Shown one piece after another: positions 1-6,268 of a stretch of DNA of 12,387 nt (within the stretch, counting starts at the first letter, position 1; the number at the start of each line of letters is the position of its first letter). The notes below the pieces were generated by a model. It saw nothing but the letters and a program-made list of their open reading frames with translations, did no database searches and was not told where the DNA came from. Source of the stretch: Actinomycetes bacterium (GTDB taxonomy: Bacteria; Actinomycetota; Actinomycetes; Actinomycetales; Microbacteriaceae); NCBI GenBank assembly GCA_023431405.1, contig JAEYVZ010000033.1, positions 1-12,387 of the forward strand, read 5' to 3'. Made by a program: the position numbers and the translations under genes.

Positions 1-10
1 CACTCCCGGA

Positions 11-1135
11 TCACGGGGAGTTCTTCGACTCCACGGTGATGTCACCGGCGATGATCGAGTCCTGCAGAGCGGTCAGCTCGTCGAGCAGACCGTCGGGCAG
101 CTGCGACTCGAAGTCGTGGAAGCTCGAGAGCTTGACGCCCTCGTTCTCCAGCGTGCCGATGTAGGGGGCCGGGTCGAAGTCGCCCGCGGCCGCCGCGATC
201 GTCGCGTCGTAGACGGCGACGTCGATCGCCTTCATGATCGAGACGAGCGTGATGTCGGCGACGCTCGTGTCGGCGACGGCGAGGTCGCTGTCGACGCCGA
301 GCATCAGGGTGTCGTCACCGCTGTCGGCGATAGCCGCCGCAGCGCTCTGGTAGATCGGTCCGCCGACGGGCAGGATCACGTCGACACCCTGGTCGAGCAC
401 GCCCTGAGCGGTCTGCTTGGCGGTGTCGTTCGCGTCGAAGCCGCCGGTGAAGGAGCCCTTCTGCGACTCCATGTCCCAGCCGAACAGCTCGACCGCGGCG
501 CTCTTGTCCTCGTTGTACTTGTCGACACCGAGCTCGAAGCCGTCCATGAACACGGCCACCGACGGGATCTGCATTCCACCGAAGGTGCCGACCTTGTTGA
601 CGCCCGACTGCGCCGACCACGCTGCGGCGGCGTAGCCACCGAGGTAGGCGGCCTCTGCCGTGTTGAACACGAGAGGCTTGATGTTCGGGGCGTCGGTCTC
701 GCCGTTGAAGTCGGTGTCCGCGTAGTCGTCGATGATCGCGAACTGCAGGTCAGGGTTCGCCTTGGCAGCCTCGACCGTGGCGGCGGCGAGCTTGAAGCCC
801 ACCGCCACGATGAAGGTGCAGCCCTCGGAGACGGCGGTCTCCATGTTGGGCGCGTAGTCGTTGTCGTTGGTCGACTCGAACTCGAGCGGGTCGACGCCGA
901 GCTCCTCGGCGGCCTTGTCCATGCCGTTCTTGGCCGATTCGTTGAACGACTTGTCGTTCCAGCCGCCTGCGTCGGAGATCAGGCAGGGCTTGAAGCCGTC
1001 AACAACGGTCGGTGCGTCACCGGAGGGCGAGGACGTCGGGTTCGCCTCGGGTGCGGTGCCACAGCCGGCAAGCGCTGCGACCAGCAGCGCCGCGCCCGCG
1101 ATGCCCGCGAGCTTCTTGGTGGTCGAGATGGTCAA
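11..1135 (-). CDS. BMP family (PnrA-like) ABC transporter substrate-binding lipoprotein
   Basis: This is the extracytoplasmic, membrane-anchored binding protein of a BMP/PnrA-type ABC importer; characterised family members bind purine or pyrimidine nucleosides. From the TTG start it has 374 residues. A short basic N-terminus (TTKK) and a hydrophobic stretch lead to a lipobox LAGC with the lipidated Cys at about residue 25. A Ser/Pro/Thr-rich linker follows, then the family hallmark DAGGWNDKSFNE (about residues 55-66). I prefer TTG at 1135 because GGAGG (1141-1145) lies 5 nt upstream. An in-frame GTG at 1147 would add four residues but overlaps that ribosome site. The gene is 184 nt downstream of manC on the same strand, with its own leader containing a hairpin and an operator-like inverted repeat. 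By analogy with other actinobacteria, the ATPase and permease genes probably follow just outside the window. The family call is firm; the exact ligand is inferred. Confidence 0.9.
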   Translation of the reverse strand: MTISTTKKLAGIAGAALLVAALAGCGTAPEANPTSSPSGDAPTVVDGFKPCLISDAGGWNDKSFNESAKNGMDKAAEELGVDPLEFESTNDNDYAPNMETAVSEGCTFIVAVGFKLAAATVEAAKANPDLQFAIIDDYADTDFNGETDAPNIKPLVFNTAEAAYLGGYAAAAWSAQSGVNKVGTFGGMQIPSVAVFMDGFELGVDKYNEDKSAAVELFGWDMESQKGSFTGGFDANDTAKQTAQGVLDQGVDVILPVGGPIYQSAAAAIADSGDDTLMLGVDSDLAVADTSVADITLVSIMKAIDVAVYDATIAAAAGDFDPAPYIGTLENEGVKLSSFHDFESQLPDGLLDELTALQDSIIAGDITVESKNSP

Positions 1136-1140
1136 TGCAG

Positions 1141-1145
1141 CCTCC
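1141..1145 (-). promoter_or_regulatory. Ribosome binding site GGAGG deciding the TTG start of the BMP lipoprotein
   Basis: On the minus strand GGAGG is followed by CTGCA and then TTG at 1135. The 5-nt spacing is near ideal. The alternative GTG at 1147 would place this site inside the coding sequence. Confidence 0.6.
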
Positions 1146-1155
1146 ACATTGAAGG

Positions 1156-1174
1156 CCCCGCGGATTTCGCGGGG
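1156..1174 (-). promoter_or_regulatory. Stem-loop in the 5' leader of the BMP lipoprotein gene
   Basis: CCCCGCG and CGCGGGG form a perfect 7-bp stem around a 5-nt loop. The hairpin ends 10 nt upstream of the GGAGG ribosome site on the minus strand. No U-tract follows, so it is not a canonical intrinsic terminator. A leader structure affecting mRNA stability or translation, or a residual terminator after manC, would fit. The structure is seen directly; the function is not known. Confidence 0.45.
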
Positions 1175-1195
1175 AACGAATCGAAGTTACCGATT

Positions 1196-1208
1196 GTTTC
1201 GACGAAAC
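1196..1208. promoter_or_regulatory. Operator-like inverted repeat GTTTCG-A-CGAAAC upstream of the BMP gene
   Basis: A perfect 6-bp inverted repeat with a 1-nt centre lies about 60 nt upstream of the BMP start. A possible -10 (TAACTT on the minus strand, 1184-1189) is adjacent, which would place the repeat between -10 and -35. No clear -35 is visible. The symmetry suggests a dimeric repressor site, but the regulator cannot be named. Confidence 0.35.
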
Positions 1209-1319
1209 CCCACGCTGATCAGGGGTGGCGGCGGGAATGGTTACAAAGACGCAATGAAGCCGTCACCTGGGCGGCATCCTGCTCTGTCCCGACCCGCGTC
1301 CGGGGCGAACGGGGTCGCG

Positions 1320-2435
1320 TCAGAGCACGTCGCCGCGGCCGGTCACCTTCAACGCGTCGACGACGCCCTTGACCCGCTGGGCGTGCTCGCTCGTGGTGAC
1401 CAGGAGTGCGTCGGGGGTGTCGACGACGACGATGTCCTTGACGCCGATGAGGCTGATGACCCGCGTCGTGTGGCTGACGACGATGCCGCTGGCGGCATCC
1501 GAGAGGATGCGGGCGTTCTCCCCCAGGATCGCGAGGTCGTTCTTGCGTCCGCCGGAGTTGAGCTTGGCGAGGCTCGCGAAGTCGCCGACGTCGTCCCAGT
1601 CGAAGTGGCCGGGCACGACGGCCAGGCGCCCGCGCTCGGCGGCGGGCTCGGCCACGGCGTAGTCGATCGCGATCTTGGGGAGCTTGGGCCAGACGCGATC
1701 GACGACGGGTCCGCGGCGGTCGCGGTCGTCCCATGCCTCGGCGAGCTCGAGGAGCCCGGCGTGCAGCTCGGGCTGGTTGGCCTCGATCTCGGCCAGCAGC
1801 ACGTCGGCGCGGGAGATGAACATGCCCGCGTTCCACAGGTAGTCGCGCGACTGCAGGTACTCCTTGGCGGTGTCGAGGTCGGGCTTCTCGACGAAGCGCT
1901 CGACGAGGGCGGCCTCGGGCGCCCCCGACACGGCGAGCATGTCGGACTTCTTGATGTAGCCGAAACCGACCGACGGCTCGCTGGGCGTGATGCCGATCGT
2001 CGAGATGTAGCCCTCACGGGCGACGGCGACGGCCTGCTGCACCGCCCAGTGGAAGACGGGGAGCACACGGATCACATGGTCGGCGGCGAAGGATCCGATG
2101 ATGACGTCGGGCTCGCGCCGGTGGAGGATGGCGGCGGCCAGGCCGATGGCCGCCGCCGAGTCGCGGGGCTCCGACTCGAGGAAGACGTTGTGGTCGGGGA
2201 TGCCGGGAAGCTGCTCCTCGACCGCCGCGCGGTGCGCCCGGCCGGTGACCACCGCGATGCGGTCGCGCCCGGCGAGCTGTTCGAGGCGGTCCCAGGTGTC
2301 GCGCAGGAGCGAGTGGCCCGATCCCGTGAGGTCATGGAGGAACTTGGGCGCGTCCGCGCGCGAGAGCGGCCACAGCCGGCTGCCGACTCCCCCGGCGGGG
2401 ATGACGGCGTAGAAGTCCTCGATCTGGTCGACCAT
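1320..2435 (-). CDS. manC: Mannose-1-phosphate guanylyltransferase
   Basis: The enzyme makes GDP-mannose from GTP and mannose 1-phosphate in the cytoplasm, supplying mannosyl groups for glycolipids, polysaccharides and glycoproteins. It has 371 residues. The nucleotidyltransferase signature GGVGSRLWPLSR (about 15-26) is followed by PKFL, which matches the family. Other typical elements are ESEPRDSAAAI (about 87-97), a metal-binding-type ADH (118-120), VEKP (about 182-185), WNAGMF (201-206) and DWDDVGDF (279-286). At this length it is the single-domain form, without the C-terminal phosphomannose isomerase domain found in long ManC/AlgA proteins. The ATG at 2435 is chosen because homology begins there. 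The open frame runs further upstream only as non-homologous sequence, and a -10-like TACGCT ends 7 nt before this ATG, suggesting a leaderless mRNA. The gene is divergent from the sdh operon. Confidence 0.93.
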   Translation of the reverse strand: MVDQIEDFYAVIPAGGVGSRLWPLSRADAPKFLHDLTGSGHSLLRDTWDRLEQLAGRDRIAVVTGRAHRAAVEEQLPGIPDHNVFLESEPRDSAAAIGLAAAILHRREPDVIIGSFAADHVIRVLPVFHWAVQQAVAVAREGYISTIGITPSEPSVGFGYIKKSDMLAVSGAPEAALVERFVEKPDLDTAKEYLQSRDYLWNAGMFISRADVLLAEIEANQPELHAGLLELAEAWDDRDRRGPVVDRVWPKLPKIAIDYAVAEPAAERGRLAVVPGHFDWDDVGDFASLAKLNSGGRKNDLAILGENARILSDAASGIVVSHTTRVISLIGVKDIVVVDTPDALLVTTSEHAQRVKGVVDALKVTGRGDVL

Positions 2436-2442
2436 GCCGACG

Positions 2443-2448
2443 AGCGTA
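2443..2448 (-). promoter_or_regulatory. Probable -10 element of a leaderless manC transcript
   Basis: TACGCT on the minus strand ends 7 nt before the manC ATG, and no Shine-Dalgarno sequence lies between them. This places the transcription start at or next to the start codon. The -35 region (TGGGTC at 2466-2471 with a 17-nt spacer) is poor. Confidence 0.5.
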
Positions 2449-2453
2449 CCGGG

Positions 2454-2465
2454 CGCACATGTGCG
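2454..2465. promoter_or_regulatory. 12-bp perfect palindrome in the manC promoter
   Basis: CGCACATGTGCG is self-complementary over its full length. It lies inside the 17-nt spacer between the proposed -10 (2443-2448) and -35 (2466-2471) of manC, where a bound protein would block RNA polymerase. No regulator is assigned. Confidence 0.35.
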
Positions 2466-2589
2466 GACCCAGGACGGTGTGCGGCGTCCGACGGATGGCA
2501 CTACCGCAACAAGGGGGTAGCGGCGCCGAGGGCGCGGAGACCTGCCACCCGGAGCGATCCCCGGAATTCGCACGGCGACGGCGGAGATC

Positions 2590-2603
2590 TCTCGACGTCG
2601 AGA
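2590..2603. promoter_or_regulatory. 14-bp perfect palindrome upstream of the sdh operon
   Basis: TCTCGACGTCGAGA is self-complementary across all 14 bases. It lies 44 nt upstream of the TAGGAT -10 candidate and 5 nt before the iron-box-like site. An operator for a dimeric regulator of sdhCDAB is plausible. I do not recognise the motif as a specific known site. Confidence 0.4.
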
Positions 2604-2608
2604 CAAAG

Positions 2609-2627
2609 TAAGGTTCGCCTCAGTCGC
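2609..2627. promoter_or_regulatory. Possible weak DtxR/IdeR-type iron box
   Basis: The 19-mer TAAGGTTCGCCTCAGTCGC matches the classical iron-box consensus TTAGGTTAGCCTAACCTAA at 11 of 19 positions, almost all in the left half. Its core TAAGG-TTCG-CCTCA is an imperfect palindrome. SDH is iron-rich and iron control of sdh is known in other actinobacteria, but this match is weak. The TAAGGT at 2609-2614 could instead be a -10 hexamer. Confidence 0.25.
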
Positions 2628-2647
2628 CCGACCCCTCGGACGGGGAA

Positions 2648-2653
2648 TAGGAT
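2648..2653 (+). promoter_or_regulatory. Candidate -10 element of the sdhCDAB promoter
   Basis: TAGGAT fits the actinobacterial TANNNT -10 pattern and would give a leader of about 90 nt before the sdhC GTG. No good -35 is visible at the usual distance. TAAGGT at 2609 is an alternative. Confidence 0.4.
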
Positions 2654-2737
2654 GACAGAGCATCCGTGTGCGACGTCGGGGTCGGAAGCCCCAGGGATGA
2701 TGCTGTCCCCGCCGCCACACGGAGCCGTTCACACAAA

Positions 2738-2743
2738 GGGAGG
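2738..2743 (+). promoter_or_regulatory. Ribosome binding site deciding the sdhC start
   Basis: GGGAGG lies 6 nt before GTG at 2750. This strong site fixes the sdhC start and rules out the in-frame upstream ATG at 2666. Confidence 0.75.
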
Positions 2744-2749
2744 ACGACC

Positions 2750-3184
2750 GTGTCCGCACCAGCACGCGTCACACCGTCGGTAGCCCAAACCACATCCCGC
2801 ACCCCCCGCGGCACGCTGTACCGCGGCAACGAGGGAATGTGGTCGTGGGTGCTGCACCGCATCACCGGCGTCGCCATCTTCTTCTTCCTGCTCGTCCACA
2901 TCCTCGACACGGCGCTCATCCGCGTCGCGCCCGACGCGTACGACGCGGTGATGAGCAGCTACAAGAACCCGATCATGGGCATCGGCGAGACCGTCCTCGT
3001 CGCCGCGATCGTGTACCACGCCTACAACGGCCTGCGCATCATCGCGGTCGACCTGTGGTCGTGGGCCACCCGCCACCAGCGGCAGCTGTGGTGGGCCGTG
3101 CTGATCCTCTGGGCCGTGACCGTCGGCGGGTTCGCCGCGCGCCACCTCCCCATCGTCTTCTCGACCATCGGAGGGGGACACTGA
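2750..3184 (+). CDS. sdhC: Succinate dehydrogenase cytochrome b556 subunit SdhC
   Basis: This is a membrane-anchor subunit of Complex II, carrying electrons from the SdhB iron-sulfur clusters to quinone. It has 144 residues, starting at GTG with GGGAGG 6 nt upstream. Three transmembrane helices are evident at about residues 31-57, 76-101 and 112-135. The N-terminal motif LHRITG (about 35-40) matches the SdhC quinone-site signature. His90 in VYHAYNGLR is the likely haem b ligand by analogy with E. coli SdhC. His50 in the first helix is a further candidate. It is the first gene of the operon. Its TGA overlaps the sdhD ATG by one base (TGATG), indicating translational coupling. Confidence 0.95.
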   Translation: MSAPARVTPSVAQTTSRTPRGTLYRGNEGMWSWVLHRITGVAIFFFLLVHILDTALIRVAPDAYDAVMSSYKNPIMGIGETVLVAAIVYHAYNGLRIIAVDLWSWATRHQRQLWWAVLILWAVTVGGFAARHLPIVFSTIGGGH

Positions 3185-3636
3185 TGACCGCCGACACGCT
3201 GGCCGCTCCCCGCAGCACCACTCCCCGCGCGAACAAGGGCGCCAACCTCGAGAAGTGGGGCTGGGTCTACATGCGCGTCTCGGGCGTGCTTCTGGTCGTG
3301 CTGATCTTCGGGCACCTGTTCGTGAACCTCATGCTCGGCGAGGGCATCCACGGCATCGACTTCGCCTTCGTCGCCGGCAAGCTCACGAACCCGTTCTGGC
3401 AGTGGTGGGACGTGCTGATGCTGTGGCTCGCCCTCATCCACGGCGCCAACGGCATGCGCACGATCATCAACGACTACGTCACCGGCCCGAAGGTGCGCCG
3501 CACCCTGGTGTGGGCGCTGTGGATCGTCGCCGGCTTCCTCATCCTCCTCGGGACGCTCGTCGTCTTCACCTTCGACCCCTGCATCCCCAACCTGAGCTCC
3601 GACAGCGTGCTCCTCGACATCTGCAAGGCATCCTGA
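3184..3636 (+). CDS. sdhD: Succinate dehydrogenase hydrophobic membrane anchor subunit SdhD
   Basis: This is the second membrane anchor of Complex II. It has 150 residues, with transmembrane helices at about 27-51, 71-95 and 106-130. His86 in IHGANGMR is the probable haem ligand or haem-proximal residue, by resemblance to the matching motif in other SdhD proteins. His44 in the first helix is a second conserved-looking histidine. The ATG at 3184 shares its A with the sdhC stop codon, and a GGAGGGGG purine run just upstream supplies the ribosome site. It ends only 2 nt before sdhA. The final codons AAG GCA TCC carry one copy of the GGCATCC heptamer discussed in the findings. Confidence 0.93.
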   Translation: MTADTLAAPRSTTPRANKGANLEKWGWVYMRVSGVLLVVLIFGHLFVNLMLGEGIHGIDFAFVAGKLTNPFWQWWDVLMLWLALIHGANGMRTIINDYVTGPKVRRTLVWALWIVAGFLILLGTLVVFTFDPCIPNLSSDSVLLDICKAS

Positions 3637-3638
3637 CT

Positions 3639-5462
3639 GTGACTAACGCGAATCCGGACGTCGTCGTGAAGGACGGCGTCCACTACCACCAGTTCGACAT
3701 CGTCATCGTGGGCGCCGGCGGCGCCGGCATGCGTGCGGCGATCGAGGCGGGTCCCGGCGCCCGGACCGCCGTGATCACGAAGCTCTACCCGACCCGGTCG
3801 CACACCGGCGCGGCCCAGGGCGGCATGGCCGCAGCGCTGGCGAACGTCGAAGAGGACTCGTGGGAGTGGCACACCTTCGACACTGTCAAGGGCGGCGACT
3901 ACCTCGTCGACCAGGATGCCGCGGAGATCCTCGCCAAGGAGGCGATCGACGCCGTCATCGACCTCGAGAACATGGGCCTGCCGTTCAACCGCACGCCCGA
4001 CGGCAAGATCGACCAGCGCCGCTTCGGCGGGCACACCGCCGACCACGGCAAGACGCCCGTGCGCCGCGCATGCTACGCCGCCGACCGCACAGGGCACATG
4101 ATCCTGCAGACGCTGTTCCAGAACTGCGTCAAGCTCGGCATCAACTTCTTCAACGAGTTCTACGTGCTCGACCTCATCACCGTCGGCGAGGGCAAGGACA
4201 CGCAGGTCGCGGGCGTCGTCGCCTACGACCTCGCCACCGGCGACCTGCACGTCTTCCAGTCGAAGGCCGTGGTCTTCGCGACCGGCGGCTTCGGGAAGAT
4301 CTTCAAGACGACCTCCAACGCTCACACCCTCACCGGCGACGGCGTCGGGGTCATCTGGCGCAAGAAGCTCCCGCTGGAGGACATGGAGTTCTTCCAGTTC
4401 CACCCGACCGGCCTCGCCGGTCTCGGCATCCTCCTCACCGAGGGCGCCCGCGGTGAGGGCGCGATCCTGCGCAACGCGTCCGGTGAGCGCTTCATGGAGC
4501 GCTACGCCCCGACGATCAAGGACCTCGCGCCGCGCGACATCGTGAGCCGCTGCATGGTGCAGGAGGTCGCGGAGGGTCGCGGCGCCGGCCCCCACCGCGA
4601 CTACGTGCTGCTGGACTGCACGCACCTGGGTGCCGAGGTGCTCGAGACGAAGCTCCCCGACATCACCGAGTTCGCGCGCACCTACCTCGGCGTCGACCCG
4701 GTGGTCGAGCCGGTGCCGGTGATGCCCACCGCCCACTACGCGATGGGCGGCATCCCGACCAACACCGACGCGCAGGTGCTCTCCGACAACGACACCGTCG
4801 TCCCCGGGCTGTACGCCGCCGGCGAGTGTGCGTGCGTCTCGGTCCACGGCTCCAACCGCCTCGGCACCAACTCGCTCCTCGACATCAACGTCTTCGGCAA
4901 GCGCGCCGGCCGCAATGCGGTGCAGTACGTGCAGACCGCCGACTTCGTGCCGCTCCCGGAGGACCCCGCCAAGGAGGTCCGCGAGATGCTCGAAGGCCTG
5001 CGCAACAACCCGGGCTCGGAGCGCATCGCGGTGCTGCGCAAGACCCTGCAGGACGAAATGGACCGCAAGGCCCAGGTGTTCCGCACCGACGAGTCGCTCG
5101 GCGAGGTGCTCGACGTCATCGCCGACCTCCGCGAGCGCTACAAGAACGTGCACGTCGACGACAAGGGCAAGCGGTTCAACACCGACCTGCTCGAAGCCGT
5201 CGAGCTCGGCTTCCTCCTCGACATCGCCGAGGTCGTCGTCGTCGCCGCCCGCAACCGCAAGGAGAGCCGCGGCGGCCACATGCGCGACGACTTCCCGCAG
5301 CGCGACGACGAGAACTACATGAAGCACACCATGGCCTACCTCTCGGGCGACCCGCACTCGTCGCACGCCGAGGACCACATCCGCCTGGACTGGAAGCCCG
5401 TCGTCTTCACGAAGAACGAGGCGGGCGAACTGCGATACCCCCCGCTGGAGAGGAAGTACTGA
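3639..5462 (+). CDS. sdhA: Succinate dehydrogenase flavoprotein subunit SdhA
   Basis: This is the catalytic subunit of Complex II, oxidising succinate to fumarate on covalently bound FAD at the cytoplasmic face. It has 607 residues, close to the family norm. The FAD dinucleotide fold is GAGGAG (25-30). The covalent FAD histidine is His55 in RSHTGAAQGG. Active-site elements seen are GGHTADHGKT (130-139), FQFHPTG (252-258), TEGARGEG (267-274), APRDIVSR with the likely proton-shuttle Arg299, HYAMGG around His366, and HGSNRLGTNSLL with Arg407. The C-terminus RKY is typical. GTG at 3639 is chosen because homology starts there; it lies 2 nt after the sdhD stop. Its own ribosome site is weak (AAGG 10 nt upstream), so translation is probably coupled to sdhD. 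The stop overlaps the sdhB ATG. Confidence 0.97.
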   Translation: MTNANPDVVVKDGVHYHQFDIVIVGAGGAGMRAAIEAGPGARTAVITKLYPTRSHTGAAQGGMAAALANVEEDSWEWHTFDTVKGGDYLVDQDAAEILAKEAIDAVIDLENMGLPFNRTPDGKIDQRRFGGHTADHGKTPVRRACYAADRTGHMILQTLFQNCVKLGINFFNEFYVLDLITVGEGKDTQVAGVVAYDLATGDLHVFQSKAVVFATGGFGKIFKTTSNAHTLTGDGVGVIWRKKLPLEDMEFFQFHPTGLAGLGILLTEGARGEGAILRNASGERFMERYAPTIKDLAPRDIVSRCMVQEVAEGRGAGPHRDYVLLDCTHLGAEVLETKLPDITEFARTYLGVDPVVEPVPVMPTAHYAMGGIPTNTDAQVLSDNDTVVPGLYAAGECACVSVHGSNRLGTNSLLDINVFGKRAGRNAVQYVQTADFVPLPEDPAKEVREMLEGLRNNPGSERIAVLRKTLQDEMDRKAQVFRTDESLGEVLDVIADLRERYKNVHVDDKGKRFNTDLLEAVELGFLLDIAEVVVVAARNRKESRGGHMRDDFPQRDDENYMKHTMAYLSGDPHSSHAEDHIRLDWKPVVFTKNEAGELRYPPLERKY

Positions 5463-6259
5463 TGGCGACCTCCGCCCCCGACGTCATCGAGCGCACCGAC
5501 GCCGACGCGCAGGAACGCGCGGAGGAGAAGGCGAACGACACCGGCATCCAGTCGTTCCTCGTCACCTTCATCATCCGTCGCTTCGACCCCGAGGTCGACA
5601 CGGAGCCGCGCTGGGTCGACTACGACGTGGAGCTGTACTCCACCGACCGCGTGCTCGACGCCCTGCACAAGATCAAGTGGGAGGTCGACGGCTCGCTGAC
5701 CTTCCGGCGCTCGTGCGCCCACGGCATCTGCGGTTCGGATGCCATGCGCATCAACGGCCGCAACCGCCTCGCGTGCAAGACGCTCATCAAAGACCTCGAC
5801 ATCTCGCAGCCGATCTACGTCGAGGCCATCAAGGGCCTGCCGCTGGAGAAGGACCTCGTCGTCGACATGGAGCCGTTCTTCGCGTCATACCGCGAGGTGC
5901 AGCCGTTCCTCATCGCGAACTCCACCCCGGAGCCGGGCAAGGAGCGCGTGCAGTCGATCGCCGACCGCGCGATCTTCGACGACACCACCAAGTGCATCCT
6001 GTGCGCCGCGTGCACCTCGTCGTGCCCCGTGTTCTGGACCGACGGCCAGTACTTCGGCCCGGCCGCGATCGTGAACGCCCACCGGTTCATCTTCGACTCC
6101 CGCGACGACGCCGGTGACGTGCGCCTCGACATCCTCAACGACAAGGAAGGCGTGTGGCGCTGCCGCACCACCTTCAACTGCACCGAGGCGTGCCCCCGCG
6201 GCATCGAGGTGACCAAGGCGATCGCCGAGGTCAAGCAGGCGGTTCTGCGGGGCCGGTAA
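5462..6259 (+). CDS. sdhB: Succinate dehydrogenase iron-sulfur subunit SdhB
   Basis: SdhB passes electrons from FAD in SdhA to the quinone site through three Fe-S clusters. It has 265 residues. The N-terminal ferredoxin domain binds [2Fe-2S] through Cys85, Cys90, Asp93 and Cys105; Asp at the third position is also found in E. coli SdhB. The C-terminal domain has CILCAACTSSCP and CRTTFNCTEACP. By family alignment Cys178, Cys181, Cys184 and Cys244 hold [4Fe-4S], and Cys188, Cys234 and Cys240 hold [3Fe-4S]. All ligands are present. The first 25 residues form an acidic extension beyond the core fold. ATG at 5462 overlaps the sdhA TGA by one base, with GGAGAGGAAG just upstream. Its TAA stop codon is also the start of the -10-like hexamer of the next gene. 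Confidence 0.97.
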   Translation: MATSAPDVIERTDADAQERAEEKANDTGIQSFLVTFIIRRFDPEVDTEPRWVDYDVELYSTDRVLDALHKIKWEVDGSLTFRRSCAHGICGSDAMRINGRNRLACKTLIKDLDISQPIYVEAIKGLPLEKDLVVDMEPFFASYREVQPFLIANSTPEPGKERVQSIADRAIFDDTTKCILCAACTSSCPVFWTDGQYFGPAAIVNAHRFIFDSRDDAGDVRLDILNDKEGVWRCRTTFNCTEACPRGIEVTKAIAEVKQAVLRGR

Positions 6260-6262
6260 TCT
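6257..6262 (+). promoter_or_regulatory. Probable -10 element of a leaderless yihY-type transcript
   Basis: TAATCT ends exactly 6 nt before the GTG at 6269, so transcription would start at the start codon. Its first three bases are the sdhB TAA stop codon. No Shine-Dalgarno sequence is present and no clear -35 is visible. Confidence 0.55.
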
Positions 6263-6268
6263 GACGGT

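Larger units (their letters stand above)
2436..2749. other. Divergent non-coding region between manC and sdhC
   Basis: This 314-bp stretch separates the divergent manC and sdhCDAB units. I see no convincing gene in it. Open frames crossing it are extensions of neighbouring frames without homology. It holds the manC -10 and 12-bp palindrome at one end. In the middle is a weak CTACC/GGTAG inverted repeat (2501-2520). Towards sdhC come a 14-bp palindrome, an iron-box-like sequence, a TAGGAT -10 candidate and the sdhC leader. Confidence 0.7.

Noticed and set aside
1207..1226. ACCCC/GGGGT hairpin as a manC terminator
   Set aside because: Five-bp stem with a 10-nt loop. A short T-run follows on the minus strand, but the structure is too weak and overlaps the better inverted repeat at 1196-1208.
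2501..2520. CTACC/GGTAG inverted repeat as terminator or small RNA
   Set aside because: It is only five base pairs with a 10-nt loop and no T-tract, too weak to call.
2666..2749. N-terminal extension of sdhC from an upstream ATG
   Set aside because: The GTG at 2750 has GGGAGG at ideal spacing. The extra 28 residues are not SdhC-like and would overlap the probable leader.
2436..2765. N-terminal extension of manC into the divergent region
   Set aside because: The nucleotidyltransferase core begins within a few residues of ATG 2435. The upstream residues look non-coding and would overlap the sdh promoter region.
861..2783. 640-codon plus-strand frame covering manC and part of the BMP gene
   Set aside because: It lies opposite two genes with clear family motifs, crosses their intergenic gap, and has low-complexity Gly/Asp/Val composition without motifs.
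3474..5378. Long open frame (over 600 codons) on the minus strand opposite sdhA
   Set aside because: It is the antisense of an intact, highly conserved sdhA. Its predicted product is a Val/Glu/Asp/Arg/His-rich sequence typical of high-GC antisense frames, with no recognisable domain.
3639..5462. SdhA as fumarate reductase flavoprotein or L-aspartate oxidase
   Set aside because: The sdhC-D-A-B order, two small anchor proteins, SdhB with full cluster ligands and the 607-residue length favour succinate dehydrogenase.
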